A stretch of DNA of 64,000 nt from Pseudomonadota bacterium (GCA_021808445.1 JAKBBP010000002.1:1-64000), one strand, 5' to 3'; positions 18,406 to 27,727 are shown, counted from the stretch's first letter. Numbers and translations: made by a program. The notes: generated from the letters alone by a model not told the origin.

Positions 18406-19833
18406 ATGGACCACGACCTGATCGTCATCGGCGCCGGCCCCGGGGGCTACATCGCCGCCATCCGCGCCGCCCAGCTGGGCCTGTCGGTGGCCTGCATCGA
18501 CGCATGGAGCCGCGACGACGGCGGCCCCGCGCCCGGCGGCACCTGCACCAACGTGGGCTGCATCCCCTCGAAGGCGATGCTGCAATCCTCCGAGCACTAC
18601 GAGCACGTCGCGCACGGCATGGCCGAGCACGGCATCGAGGTGGGCTCGGTCAAGCTCGACCTGGCCCGCATGCTGGCGCGCAAGCAGCAGGTGGTGCGCC
18701 AGAACAACGACGGCATCCTGTACCTGTTCAAGAAGAACAAGGTCAGGTTCCTGCACGGACACGCCGCCTTTGCCGCGAAGGTGGACGGCGGTTTCGAGAT
18801 CGAGGTCTCGGGCGCCGACAAGGCCACGCTGCGCGCGCGCCACGTGATCATCGCCACCGGATCGCGGCCGCGGGCGCTGCCGGGCGTGGAATTCGACGAA
18901 AAGCGCGTGCTGTCGAACACCGGTGCGCTGGCGCTGCAGAAGGTGCCTGCGCGCATGGGCATTATCGGCGCCGGGGTCATCGGGCTCGAGATGGGCTCGG
19001 TGTGGCGTCGCCTGGGGGCCCAGGTCACGGTACTGGAAGCCTTGCCCGATTTTCTCGGCGCTGCCGACACGCAGGTGGCCAAGGAGGCGATGAAGCAATT
19101 CACCCGCCAGGGCCTGGACATCCAGCTCGGCGTGAAGATCGCCGAGGTCAAGCCCGCCGCAAGGAGCGGCCCCGTGAAGCTGCGCTACACCGACGCCAAA
19201 GGCGCGGAGCAGACGCTGGAGGTGGATGCGCTGATGGTGTCGATCGGCCGTCTGCCCCACACCGAAGGCCTGCAGCTCGACAAGGTGGGCCTGAGCACCG
19301 ACGAGCGTGGCTTCGTCGTCGTCGACGCCGACTGCCGCACCGAGGTGCCCGGCATCTGGGCCATCGGAGACGTGGTGCGCGGCCCGATGCTGGCGCACAA
19401 GGCGGAGGAGGAAGGGGTGGCCGTGGCCGAACGCCTGGCCGGACAGAAGCCGCATGTGGACTTCAACACCGTCCCGTGGGTGATCTACACCAGCCCGGAG
19501 ATCGCCTGGGTGGGCCAGACCGAGCAGGCGCTGAAGGCGGCAGGCCGCGCCTACAAGGCTGGCAGCTTCCCCTTCATGGCCAATGGGCGCGCGCGCGCGC
19601 TGGGCGACACCACCGGTTTCGTGAAAATGCTCAGCGATGCGAGCACGGACGAGATCCTGGGCGTGCACGTCATCGGGCCCATGGCCTCCGAGCTGATCGC
19701 CGAGGCGGCGGTGGCCATGGAGTTCAAGGCCAGCGCGGAGGACATCGCGCGCATCTGCCATGCCCACCCGACGCTGTCGGAGGCGATGAAGGAAGCCGCG
19801 CTGGCCACCGACTCGCGAGCGCTGAATTTCTGA
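18406..19833 (+). CDS. lpd: Dihydrolipoyl dehydrogenase (2-oxoglutarate dehydrogenase E3)
   Basis: The FAD-dependent E3 of the sucAB operon, 475 residues from the ATG at 18406. GTGAGG just upstream serves as Shine-Dalgarno. A GTG at 18394 overlapping the sucB stop is a possible alternative start. Motifs: GAGPGGYIAAIRAAQLGL for FAD, the redox pair in [26 protein letters not shown] for NAD, and the C-terminal CHAHPTLSE catalytic base. It lacks the lipoyl domain found on the E3 at the left end of the window, so each complex appears to have its own E3. It is probably the last gene of the operon; no T-tailed hairpin is obvious in the 64 bases before zapE. Confidence 0.95.
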   Translation: MDHDLIVIGAGPGGYIAAIRAAQLGLSVACIDAWSRDDGGPAPGGTCTNVGCIPSKAMLQSSEHYEHVAHGMAEHGIEVGSVKLDLARMLARKQQVVRQNNDGILYLFKKNKVRFLHGHAAFAAKVDGGFEIEVSGADKATLRARHVIIATGSRPRALPGVEFDEKRVLSNTGALALQKVPARMGIIGAGVIGLEMGSVWRRLGAQVTVLEALPDFLGAADTQVAKEAMKQFTRQGLDIQLGVKIAEVKPAARSGPVKLRYTDAKGAEQTLEVDALMVSIGRLPHTEGLQLDKVGLSTDERGFVVVDADCRTEVPGIWAIGDVVRGPMLAHKAEEEGVAVAERLAGQKPHVDFNTVPWVIYTSPEIAWVGQTEQALKAAGRAYKAGSFPFMANGRARALGDTTGFVKMLSDASTDEILGVHVIGPMASELIAEAAVAMEFKASAEDIARICHAHPTLSEAMKEAALATDSRALNF

Positions 19834-19897
19834 GCCCGAGGCCGGCTCGCGCGTGCCCGGTTGGCGCGCGGGCCAGCCGCGCGCACGCCCCCACCCG

Positions 19898-20995
19898 ATG
19901 AACGTCACCGATCACGCCCTGGCGTACCTGGGCGAGCGCGGCTTCGTGGCCGACGCGGCGCAGCGCGCCGCGATCGAGCGCCTGCAGCAGGCCTACGACG
20001 AGTGGACCGTCTACAAGTCGCGCCGCTCCAGCGCCGTGCGGCGCCTGCTCGTGCACCCCGAGCTGCCTCGCGGCGTGTACCTCTGGGGAGGGGTAGGGCG
20101 CGGCAAGAGCTTTCTCATGGATGCCTTCTACGCCACCGTCCCGGTGGTGCGCAAGACGCGGCTGCATTTCCATGAATTCATGCGCGAGGTGCAGCGCGAA
20201 CTCGCCGGGCTGCAAGGCACCGCCAATCCCTTGCAGGAACTGTCCCGGCGCATCGCGCGGCGCTTTCGCCTGATCTGTTTCGACGAGTTCCACATCAGCG
20301 ACGTGACCGACGCGATGATTCTCGACCGCCTGCTGCAGGGCCTGTTCGAGGACGGCGTGGTGCTGATGGCCACCAGCAATTTCCACCCGGACGGACTGTA
20401 TCCCGACGGCCTGCACCGTGATCGCATCCTGCCGGCCATCGAGCGCCTGAAGGCGCAGATGGACATCCTGCGGGTGGACGCGGGCATCGATTACCGGCAG
20501 CAGGCGCTGCGCGGCATGACCGTCTACCACCATCCCCTGGGGGAGGCGGCCGACGCCGCCATGCGAGCCAGTTACGAGCGCCTGGCCGAAGGCGGCGACG
20601 AGAACCCCGTGCTGGTGGTGGAGCAGCGCAGCCTGCCTGCGCTGCGGCGTTCGGGCGGCGTGGCCTGGTTCGATTTCCAGACCCTGTGCAACACCGCGCG
20701 CTCCCAGAACGACTACCTCGAACTCAGCACGCGCTTCCATACCCTGTTGCTCAGCGGGGTGCCGCGCATGGGACCGGAGATGGCCACCGCGGCGCGGCGC
20801 TTCACCCTGCTGGTGGACGTGCTGTACGACCGGGGGGTCAAGCTGGTGATGTCGGCCGAAGTCGAGCCGGCCGCGCTGTATGCTGCGGGAACTCTGGCCT
20901 ACGAATTCGAACGTACCGTCTCGCGCCTGCTGGAGATGCAGACTCCGGCGTATCTGGAGCGGGAGCGGCGCGAGGTGAACACCGCACTGACCTGA
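19898..20995 (+). CDS. zapE: Cell division ATPase ZapE (AFG1 family)
   Basis: A 365-residue P-loop ATPase of the AFG1/ZapE family. The E. coli protein associates with the division ring during late constriction and under low oxygen. Walker A is GGVGRGKSFLMDAFY (around residue 67) and Walker B is RLICFDEFHISD (around residue 125). A sensor-like MATSNFHPDGLYPDGLHRD follows. The start at 19898 was chosen because it gives MNVTDHALAYLGERG; the open frame upstream has no ribosome site. In many proteobacteria this gene directly follows the 2-oxoglutarate dehydrogenase operon, as here. The stop codon overlaps the next start (TGATG). Confidence 0.93.
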   Translation: MNVTDHALAYLGERGFVADAAQRAAIERLQQAYDEWTVYKSRRSSAVRRLLVHPELPRGVYLWGGVGRGKSFLMDAFYATVPVVRKTRLHFHEFMREVQRELAGLQGTANPLQELSRRIARRFRLICFDEFHISDVTDAMILDRLLQGLFEDGVVLMATSNFHPDGLYPDGLHRDRILPAIERLKAQMDILRVDAGIDYRQQALRGMTVYHHPLGEAADAAMRASYERLAEGGDENPVLVVEQRSLPALRRSGGVAWFDFQTLCNTARSQNDYLELSTRFHTLLLSGVPRMGPEMATAARRFTLLVDVLYDRGVKLVMSAEVEPAALYAAGTLAYEFERTVSRLLEMQTPAYLERERREVNTALT

Positions 20996-21717
20996 TGAAT
21001 CGACTTGTTCGCGTCGTCGCGCGCGCCTGCCTGCCGTGTCTGTTGCTGCTGCCCGGCCCGGTGCGCGCCGCCGCGTCGAGCCTGGCGCACCCGGCGCCGA
21101 CTCCAGCCTCGGCTGCGGCCTCGACTCCGGCGCAGCCCGTGTTGTCGGCCTCGCAGGTCCAGGCGGGTTTCCAGGCGCGGCAGGCCGAGCGCCTTCGGCT
21201 CGCGCGCCAGCGCGAGGTCCTGGGACAGGAATACACCGCCGAGCGTGCTCGGTGCCTGCGGCGCTTCCAGGTTTTTGCCTGCCTGGACCAGGCAGCCGCT
21301 CGCCACCGACGCCTGGACCGCGCACTGGCCGAGCGCCAGCGCGAGCTGGACCTGGTGGATCGCGAACAGCGCGCCGAGCAGGAGCGTGCGCGCGTGCGCG
21401 CCCATCTGGCCGCGCGCGCCCAGGACGAGGCCCGGCGCGCCGCCCGGCAGCCTGAGCGGGCGGCTTCGCCGCGTCCGCCGACGCGGCCCGCATCGCGCGC
21501 GACGCCCCCGAGCTCGCGCCGGCCGCCCGCCGCAGTTTCGCGGGCGGCGCGCAAGCCCCTGCAGACGGCCTCCCAGGCGCAGTCGGCCCGCCGGGAAAGC
21601 CAGCAACGCGAACAGGCCTACGAGAGGCTGCGCGCGCGCGCGCGCGCCCAGCAGGGCACGCATGCGCCCCCCCTGCCGGTACCGCCGGCCTCGGGGCCGT
21701 TGCAGCTGCCGCGCTGA
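20995..21717 (+). CDS. Exported Ala/Arg-rich coiled-coil protein, function unknown
   Basis: I cannot assign a function. The 240-residue protein begins with a signal peptide (MNRLVRVVARACLPCLLLLPG, cut near VRA-A at about 25). After an Ala/Pro spacer it has a charged helical segment from about 55 to 160 made of Arg, Glu, Gln and Ala heptads, with two cysteines in ARCLRRFQVFACLDQAA. The C-terminal third is Arg/Pro/Ser-rich and low complexity. Its start overlaps the zapE stop by one base, so it is almost certainly translationally coupled to zapE. From memory, similar short exported proteins with the paired cysteines occur in other Burkholderiales, but I cannot verify this here. A periplasmic structural or division-linked role would be a guess from position only. 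Confidence 0.72.
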   Translation: MNRLVRVVARACLPCLLLLPGPVRAAASSLAHPAPTPASAAASTPAQPVLSASQVQAGFQARQAERLRLARQREVLGQEYTAERARCLRRFQVFACLDQAAARHRRLDRALAERQRELDLVDREQRAEQERARVRAHLAARAQDEARRAARQPERAASPRPPTRPASRATPPSSRRPPAAVSRAARKPLQTASQAQSARRESQQREQAYERLRARARAQQGTHAPPLPVPPASGPLQLPR

Positions 21718-21736
21718 GTGCTCGCAGGCCGCCCGA

Positions 21737-22582
21737 TCAGGCCTTTCCGGGCTTGGCTGCCGCGTCGTCTTCCAGCGGCGGGAATTCGATGCGCGGCGGC
21801 CGCGGCGGAGGCGGCGGCGCGGGCCGGGCGCTCAGGCGGATCACGGCCAGCGACAGGTTGTCGCCGCGGCCTCCCGCGCGCAGGCGCGCCTTGCCGATCA
21901 GGGTTTCGCAGGCCTCGCGCGGCTCCAGCGTGTCCACTGTGATGGCCAGCTCATGGTCCCCGAAGTAGTGCCACACACCGTCGGTGCACAGCAACAGCGC
22001 GTCGCCGGCCTGCAATTGCAGAGCGTCGAAGCTCAGAGGAGGGGCTTCCGCGGTTCCCAGGCTGGCGGTGAGCACGTTGCTCATCGGGTGGTTGCGCGCC
22101 ATGGCTTCGGTCAGTTCCCCGCTGTCGACCAGGTCCTGCACATAGGAGTGATCGCGGGTGCGACGCTGCAGGCGGCCCTCGCGGAACAGGTGAATGCGGG
22201 AATCGCCCACATGCGCCCACCAGCAGGCGCCGTCCGGATGCAGCAGCACGCAGGCCACGGTCGAATGGGGCTCCTGCTCGGCGGAGATCGCGGTCAGCCG
22301 GATCATCGTGTGGGATTCCTGCAGGATGGTCCGTAGCAGTTCCTGCGGTTCGTCGCTGCCGGGAATGTAGCGCTCGAACAGCTGGGTCGCGGTGATCATC
22401 ACCTGGTCGGCGGCCAGGCGCCCGCCACTGCGCCCGCCCATGCCGTCGGCGACCACCGCCAGCAGCGCGCCGCGCAGGCGGGGGTGCGCCAGCACTTCCA
22501 CGCGATCCTGCTGGTATTCGCGGTCTCCGCGATGGGTCCCGATGGAGGCCTGCAATTGCAGGCGGGGGCGCGCGGCTTTCAT
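21737..22582 (-). CDS. PP2C-family serine/threonine protein phosphatase
   Basis: A 281-residue soluble metal-dependent phosphatase, of the Stp/PppA type. The family motifs are in order: GDREYQQDRV near residue 19 (first metal aspartate), VVADGMGGRSGG near 43, VGDSRIHLFREG near 120, LLCTDGVWHY near 195 and GDNLSLAVIRL near 237. All metal-binding aspartates appear present, so it should be active. No kinase gene lies beside it in this window. It is convergent with the zapE pair and divergent from the helicase gene. The start has no strong Shine-Dalgarno. The C-terminus is Pro-rich (PAPPPPPRPPR). Confidence 0.9.
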   Translation of the reverse strand: MKAARPRLQLQASIGTHRGDREYQQDRVEVLAHPRLRGALLAVVADGMGGRSGGRLAADQVMITATQLFERYIPGSDEPQELLRTILQESHTMIRLTAISAEQEPHSTVACVLLHPDGACWWAHVGDSRIHLFREGRLQRRTRDHSYVQDLVDSGELTEAMARNHPMSNVLTASLGTAEAPPLSFDALQLQAGDALLLCTDGVWHYFGDHELAITVDTLEPREACETLIGKARLRAGGRGDNLSLAVIRLSARPAPPPPPRPPRIEFPPLEDDAAAKPGKA

Positions 22583-22810
22583 GGGGCGGGGCGTCGATCC
22601 CTACAATGTCCGGCACGCATTTCGTCGACTTCCATTCCCACGCAGGCTCCCGGCCATCGTTGCACCCCGCGACGCGCGGGAACCGCCGGGAAGCTTCCCG
22701 AGCCCGGCCCGCGAGCCGCACCCGCCCGTTTGAACCGACCCGAGCATGATGAAGGGCATTGTAGGCACGCCGACGAGGCGGCCGCAGGTGCCCGCGCGCA
22801 GGATGACCCT

Positions 22811-24829
22811 TTGTGGGGGGCGCAGGGCCTGCTGGCCGGCGCCTTGCAGGCCTGGCGCGCCCGTCCCGGGCAGCGCGCGCTGGCCGACGCGGTGCGCCAG
22901 GCCATCGAGCGGCGCGGCATCCTGCTGGCCGAGGCCGGCACCGGTACGGGCAAGACACTGGCCTATCTGGTGCCCGCGCTGTTGCACGGAGAGCGTGTGA
23001 TCGTCTCCACCGCCACACGCGCGCTGCAGGACCAGCTGTACCGCAAGGACCTTCCGCTGGCCTGCCAGGCATTGGGCCTGCAGGTGCGCAGCACCGTGCT
23101 GAAGGGGCGCGCCAACTACGTGTGCCATTACCGGCTCAAGCGCGCGCAGCAGGATGGCCTGCTGGACAGCCGGCGCGCGGTGCAGGAGTTGCGGCAGGTG
23201 GTGCGTTTCGCGGCTGCTTCACCCGACGGCGACCTCTCCGGGCTTGCGGGCCTGGACGAGAACTCCGCCGTGCTGCCCCTGGTCACGTCCACGCGCGACA
23301 ATTGCCTGGGTTCGGAATGTCCGGATTTTCGTGCCTGTTTCGTGATGAAGGCGCGTCGCGAGGCCCTGGCCTCCGACGTCGTCGTGGTCAATCACCACCT
23401 GTTCTTCGCCGACCTGGCGCTGCGCGGGGACGGCGTGGCCGAGCTGCTGCCCGCGGCGACCACGGTGGTGCTGGACGAGGCCCACCAGCTTGCCGACATC
23501 GGCGCGCAGTTTCTGGGCAGCGCGGTGGGCACCGCGCAGGCGCAGGAACTGGCGCGCGATGCCCAGGCCTGCGGGCTGCAGCATGCCCGTGGCCTGGCCG
23601 ACTGGCCCATGCTGGCGGCGGGCCTGACCAAGGCTGTACGCGACCTCCGGCTGTGCCTGCCACAGCTTCGCGCGGGCTCGGCGCGCCTGGACTGGGTCCA
23701 GGCCCAGGCCTTGCCGGGCTGGGGCGAGGCGCTGCGCAACTGGCGCGAGCAACTGGACGCCTTGCTGGGCGCGCTGGTGCACGTGGAGGAGGCCGCACCC
23801 GAATTCACCCGCCTGGCCGAACGCTGTCGCGAGCAGCAACGCCTGCTGGCGACCTGGCAACTCGGTCCCCATGATGCGGAGCAGGACGCCGACGCGGTCG
23901 CGCCGCAGGCCGAGCCCGCGGCCCAGGGCGCCGCCGACAGCGTGCGCTGGCTGGAGGTGGGCAGCCACCACATGCGCCTGCTGGCGACCCCTCTGGGCAT
24001 CGGCCCCGCCTTCTCGGCCCTGCTGGCCGAGCGTGCGCAGGCCTGGGTGCTGGTGTCGGCCACCCTCACCCTCGACGGCAGCTTTCGCTACGCCCGCGCG
24101 CGCCTGGGGCTTGGCGACAGCAGCGTGGCCCTGCAGCCCGACGAGCCGGGCCAGGCACCGCGCCTGCAGGAATTGCGCGTACCCAGCCCCTTCGACTACG
24201 CGGCGCAGACCCGCATGTTCGTGCCCGGGCGGGGATTCCGGCCGGCGGATCCGGAGCACTCGACCCGGGTTGCCGAACTCGCGGCGCGCCTGGTCGCTGT
24301 CAATCCGGGGGGCAGTTTCGTCCTCACCACGACCTTGCGCGCCATGGGGCGTATCGCCTCGCGCCTGCGCGAGCTGCTGCCGCCCGGACGTACGGTGCTG
24401 GAGCAGGGCAGCGAGCCCAAGGCCGTGTTGCTGCAACGCTTCGCCGCAGATGCGCAGGCGGTGCTCGTGGGCAGCCACAGCTTCTGGGAGGGGGTGGATT
24501 TCCCCGGCGACCAGCTCACGCTGGTGGTGATCGACAAGCTGCCCTTCGCACCGCCCGACGATCCGCTGGTTGCGGCCCGCCTTGCCCGCCTGGAGGCAGC
24601 CGGACGCAGCGGATTCATGGATTACTCGCTGCCTCAGGCTGCGCTGGCCTTGCAGCAGGGCGCTGGACGCCTGGTGCGCGGGGAAGAGGACTGGGGGGTG
24701 CTGGCGATCTGCGACCAGCGCCTGGGCGCCACCGGCTGGGGACGTCGCCTGCTGGGTTCGCTGCCCCCGTTCAGCCGTGTCGAAACGGTGGAGCAGGCCG
24801 AGGAGTTTCTGCGCAGCCGGGCCCGCTGA
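22811..24829 (+). CDS. DinG/YoaA-like Fe-S DNA helicase (TTG start)
   Basis: A superfamily 2, XPD-related 5'-3' DNA helicase of 672 residues. Walker A is AEAGTGTGKT near residue 38 and the DEAH box is VVLDEAHQLAD near 220. Four cysteines (VCHY, NCLGSECPD, RACFVM) between them would hold the [4Fe-4S] cluster of this family. Late motifs are VLVSATLTLDG, GSHSFWEGVDFPGD and QGAGRLVRG. No ATG is in frame near the expected N-terminus. A TTG at 22811, seven bases after AGGA (22800-22803), gives MWGAQGLLAGALQAWR and matches the usual start of the family. The role is likely repair of blocked replication forks or R-loops. DinG versus YoaA cannot be separated by eye. Confidence 0.88.
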   Translation: MWGAQGLLAGALQAWRARPGQRALADAVRQAIERRGILLAEAGTGTGKTLAYLVPALLHGERVIVSTATRALQDQLYRKDLPLACQALGLQVRSTVLKGRANYVCHYRLKRAQQDGLLDSRRAVQELRQVVRFAAASPDGDLSGLAGLDENSAVLPLVTSTRDNCLGSECPDFRACFVMKARREALASDVVVVNHHLFFADLALRGDGVAELLPAATTVVLDEAHQLADIGAQFLGSAVGTAQAQELARDAQACGLQHARGLADWPMLAAGLTKAVRDLRLCLPQLRAGSARLDWVQAQALPGWGEALRNWREQLDALLGALVHVEEAAPEFTRLAERCREQQRLLATWQLGPHDAEQDADAVAPQAEPAAQGAADSVRWLEVGSHHMRLLATPLGIGPAFSALLAERAQAWVLVSATLTLDGSFRYARARLGLGDSSVALQPDEPGQAPRLQELRVPSPFDYAAQTRMFVPGRGFRPADPEHSTRVAELAARLVAVNPGGSFVLTTTLRAMGRIASRLRELLPPGRTVLEQGSEPKAVLLQRFAADAQAVLVGSHSFWEGVDFPGDQLTLVVIDKLPFAPPDDPLVAARLARLEAAGRSGFMDYSLPQAALALQQGAGRLVRGEEDWGVLAICDQRLGATGWGRRLLGSLPPFSRVETVEQAEEFLRSRAR

Positions 24830-24859
24830 TCACGGTTCCATCGCTCGTGTGCCTGCGGC

Positions 24860-25690
24860 TCACCACAGGCGCCACCACGAGGGATGGCTGGTCGGCAGCG
24901 GCCCGCTGAGATAGGGGCTGTTCGGATAGTTCAGGCGCAGCACCCGCTGCGTATCGTCGCGCAGCTGGGTCAGGCCCAGGCGGTCGTAGCTGTTCATCAG
25001 CACGCCCAGCGCCAGCTGGGTGGCCGGTGTGTCGGGATACTCGCGCAGGGTGTTCTGCGCACGGTCTGCCGCGGCCACATAGGCGCCGCGGTTGAAGTAG
25101 AACAGCGCCACGTGGGCGTCGTACTGGCCCAGCGAGTTGACGATGTAGCGCATGCGCTCGCGCGCGTCCTGGCTGTACTTGCTGTCCGGGAATCGCGTGA
25201 CCAGCTCGCGGAAGGCCTCGTAGGATTCCTTCGCCCCGCGCTGGTCGCGCTCGTAGGCAGCCTGGTCGGCCAACTGCGTGAAGATGGTCTGGTTCGCGTA
25301 GAAATTGCTCAACCCTTTCAGGTAGAGCACGTAATCCACATAGGGGTTGTTGGGGTAGATCTTCAGGAAGCGGTCGCAGGCTGCCACGGCCTGCGCACGC
25401 TCCCCCTGCTTGTAGTAGCCGTAGGCCACTTCCATGAGGGCCTGTTGCGCCAGCACCCCGTAGGGATAGCGCGATTCGAGCTTCTCGAAATATTTGGTCG
25501 CCGTGTCGTAGGCGCCGTTGGCCATTTCGTCGCTGGCCTCGTGATACAGCTTGGCCGCGGACCAGCTCGCGGTGATGTCGGTATCGCCCGTGGACGCGCA
25601 GGCGCCCAGGGCCAGCACGCTGGAGGCGAGCAGCAGGCGCAGCAGCCAGCGCGAGAGGCTCGCGCCGGACGAAAAGGAGATACGGTTCAC
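24860..25690 (-). CDS. bamD: Outer membrane assembly lipoprotein BamD (ComL)
   Basis: A component of the BAM complex that inserts beta-barrel proteins in the outer membrane, 276 residues. The lipoprotein signal ends in LALGAC with the lipidated Cys31. The mature part consists of TPR-like repeats, for example SAAKLYHEASDEMANGAYDT, FEKLESRYPYGVLAQQAL and CDRFLKIYPNNPYVDYVLYL, of the ComL/YfiO type. The start must be a GTG at 25690 (MNRISFSSG), as no ATG is in frame before the signal sequence for a long way. It is divergent from rluD, the arrangement also known in E. coli where bamD and rluD are neighbours. Confidence 0.93.
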   Translation of the reverse strand: MNRISFSSGASLSRWLLRLLLASSVLALGACASTGDTDITASWSAAKLYHEASDEMANGAYDTATKYFEKLESRYPYGVLAQQALMEVAYGYYKQGERAQAVAACDRFLKIYPNNPYVDYVLYLKGLSNFYANQTIFTQLADQAAYERDQRGAKESYEAFRELVTRFPDSKYSQDARERMRYIVNSLGQYDAHVALFYFNRGAYVAAADRAQNTLREYPDTPATQLALGVLMNSYDRLGLTQLRDDTQRVLRLNYPNSPYLSGPLPTSHPSWWRLW

Positions 25691-25804
25691 GGCGGGGTTC
25701 GATGGAGTGGCGCCAGGGTCGGCATTATAGGAAGCCCCTGGGACGGGGCAGGGCCTGGGTCCCGGACACCCGATGGCGGACGGTGGCTGCACTATGCTGG
25801 CGCG

Positions 25805-26851
25805 ATGCGCGCATCTCCGTTCCCCGCTGCCCCGATCGACGACGCCGACGCCGACGATGCCGCGGAACCGCAGCTCGCAGGTCCCCAGACCCTGCAGGCG
25901 GTGGTGCCGCCGGAGTTCGCGGGGGAGCGACTGGACAAGGTCCTGGCCCAGCTCTTCGTCCAGTTCTCGCGCGCCCGGCTGCGGGCCTGGTGCGAGGCCG
26001 GCCTGGTGCGCATGGGCGAGGCCGTCGGGCAGCCGCGCAGCAAGGCTCGCGCCGGCGCGCGACTGCTGCTGGAACTTCCCGAGGAGCCGGAGGCCGCCTC
26101 CTTTGCGCCGGAACCCATCGAGCTGAACGTGCTGTGGAGCGATGCGGACCTCGCCGTCATCGACAAGCCGGCCGGGCTGGTGGTGCACCCTGCGGCGGGG
26201 CACTGGAGCGGCACCCTGCTCAACGGCCTGCTGGCCCGCTTTCCCGAGTCGGCCGCGCTGCCCCGGGCGGGGATCGTGCACCGACTGGACAAGGACACCA
26301 GCGGCCTCATGGTGGTGGCGCGCAGCCTGGCCGCCCAGACCGACCTGGTGCGCCAGCTGCAGGCACGCAGCGTCAGCCGACAGTACCTGGCGCTGGCCTG
26401 GGGCGAGTTGCCGGCGCCGGTGTGGGTGGACGCGCCCATCGGACGCCATCCGCGGGATCGCCTGCGCATGGCCGTGGTGGCCGGGGGAAAGCCGGCACGT
26501 ACCCAGTTTCGCGCGCTGGGCTCCTGCCAGAGCCGGTCGGGACCCGTCACCGCATTGCGCTGCGTGCTGGAAACCGGGCGCACCCACCAGATTCGCGTGC
26601 ATGCGCAGCACATCGGCCTGCCGCTGTTGGGCGACCCGCTGTACGGTCGCCGCGGCGCCCATTGCACGCTGCGGCGCCAGGCCTTGCATGCCGTGCTGCT
26701 GCGCCTGAGGCATCCGCGCAGCGGTGAAGCCATGCAGTGGCGCTCGCCGGTGGCCGCGGACATCCTCGCGCAGTGGAGCGAACTGGGCGGCGACACGGCC
26801 CTGCTGGATGGCGCGCACCGGGATGAGCCGTCCGACGGAGCAGCGGCGTGA
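25805..26851 (+). CDS. rluD: 23S rRNA pseudouridine synthase RluD
   Basis: It makes pseudouridines in helix 69 of 23S rRNA. The 348-residue protein has an N-terminal extension and then an S4-like RNA-binding domain (about 40-110, GERLDKVLAQLFVQFSRARL). The pseudouridine synthase domain follows, with the catalytic Asp162 in HRLDKDTSGLMVVAR. GRTHQIRVHAQHIGLPLLGD near the C-terminus is also typical. The ATG at 25805 was preferred over a longer open frame that runs back across bamD. The last four bases overlap the pgeF start (GTGA), showing translational coupling. Position opposite bamD supports RluD over RluC. Confidence 0.93.
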   Translation: MRASPFPAAPIDDADADDAAEPQLAGPQTLQAVVPPEFAGERLDKVLAQLFVQFSRARLRAWCEAGLVRMGEAVGQPRSKARAGARLLLELPEEPEAASFAPEPIELNVLWSDADLAVIDKPAGLVVHPAAGHWSGTLLNGLLARFPESAALPRAGIVHRLDKDTSGLMVVARSLAAQTDLVRQLQARSVSRQYLALAWGELPAPVWVDAPIGRHPRDRLRMAVVAGGKPARTQFRALGSCQSRSGPVTALRCVLETGRTHQIRVHAQHIGLPLLGDPLYGRRGAHCTLRRQALHAVLLRLRHPRSGEAMQWRSPVAADILAQWSELGGDTALLDGAHRDEPSDGAAA

Positions 26852-27639
26852 CCATCCGCTGGCCGCCGGGTTGGATCGAGACGGCGTGGCCGGGCAACCC
26901 CCGGGTGCGCGGCTTGTTCACGGGGCGCCGTGGGGGGCGAAGCGAGGGCGCCTACGGGGGCGGCGACGGCGGCGGCATGAATCTGGGCTCGCATGTGGGC
27001 GACGAGCCGCGGACCGTGGCGGCGAACCGCGAATGCCTGCTGGGCATGCTGGAGGGCGCGCGACCGGTCTGGCTGGACCAGGTGCATGGCTGCGATCTGG
27101 TGGACCTCGATGCCGTGGGAGCCACGGCGGGCGCAACTGTGCGCGCGGACGCTTCGCTGGTCACGCAGCCGGGCCTGGCCGCCAGCGTGCTGGTGGCCGA
27201 CTGCCTGCCTGTGCTGCTCGCCGCTCCGGACGGCCTGGGCGTGGCCGCGGCCCATGCCGGCTGGCGCGGGCTGTGTGCCGGAGTGCTCGAGCGCAGCGCC
27301 GCGGCGCTGGCCGCGCGCTGCCGCTGCGATGCCTCGCAACTGCAGGCCTGGCTGGGGCCGGCCATCGGTCCGGCGCACTTCGAGGTCGGCCCGGAAGTGC
27401 GCGAGGCCTTCGGAGCGCATGGCGCCTCGGCCCTGCGGGCCTTCGTACCCGGCGCCAGGCCGGATCGATGGATGGCCGACCTGTTCGCGCTGGCGCGCAT
27501 GCGCCTGCTGGAGGCCGGGCTGGTGCCGGAGTCCATTTTTGGCGGAGGGGTTTGTACGGTCTCCGAGCCCTCGCTCTATTACAGTTTCCGTCGGGACCGC
27601 ACCACCGGCAGGCAGGCCGGGCTGGTGTGGCTGCTCTGA
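26848..27639 (+). CDS. pgeF: Multicopper-like laccase-domain protein PgeF/YfiH
   Basis: A member of the YfiH/laccase-domain family (263 residues). Characterised members act as purine nucleoside phosphorylases or hydrolases, and the E. coli protein corrects misincorporated peptidoglycan precursors. The zinc-binding residues are visible: His in NLGSHVGDEP, Cys in VADCLPVLLA and His in AAHAGWRGL. GTG start, overlapping rluD by four bases, the same order as in E. coli rluD-yfiH. An inserted Gly-rich loop (GAYGGGDGGG) lies at about 35-44. Confidence 0.9.
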   Translation: MTIRWPPGWIETAWPGNPRVRGLFTGRRGGRSEGAYGGGDGGGMNLGSHVGDEPRTVAANRECLLGMLEGARPVWLDQVHGCDLVDLDAVGATAGATVRADASLVTQPGLAASVLVADCLPVLLAAPDGLGVAAAHAGWRGLCAGVLERSAAALAARCRCDASQLQAWLGPAIGPAHFEVGPEVREAFGAHGASALRAFVPGARPDRWMADLFALARMRLLEAGLVPESIFGGGVCTVSEPSLYYSFRRDRTTGRQAGLVWLL

Positions 27640-27698
27640 ATCGTTCCTGGCGCGGCGAAGCGCCTGCGAAGGCAGGGATTGCGTGAATCGGCCTCGCG

Positions 27699-27727
27699 TT
27701 GACACCACGAGACCTTTGGTCAAGAAT
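27699..27727 (+). promoter_or_regulatory. Candidate sigma-70 promoter of the pha operon
   Basis: A perfect -35 TTGACA (27699-27704) and AAGAAT (27722-27727, 4 of 6) are separated by 17 bases. It lies in the 294-base gap between pgeF and phaC, about 200 bases before the phaC start, so the transcript would have a long leader. The -10 is weak. Confidence 0.42.

Noticed and set aside
22746-23000. ATG-initiated frame at the start of the helicase gene, suggesting a frameshift
   Set aside because: Its product has no similarity to the helicase, and a properly spaced TTG start in the correct frame removes the need for a frameshift.
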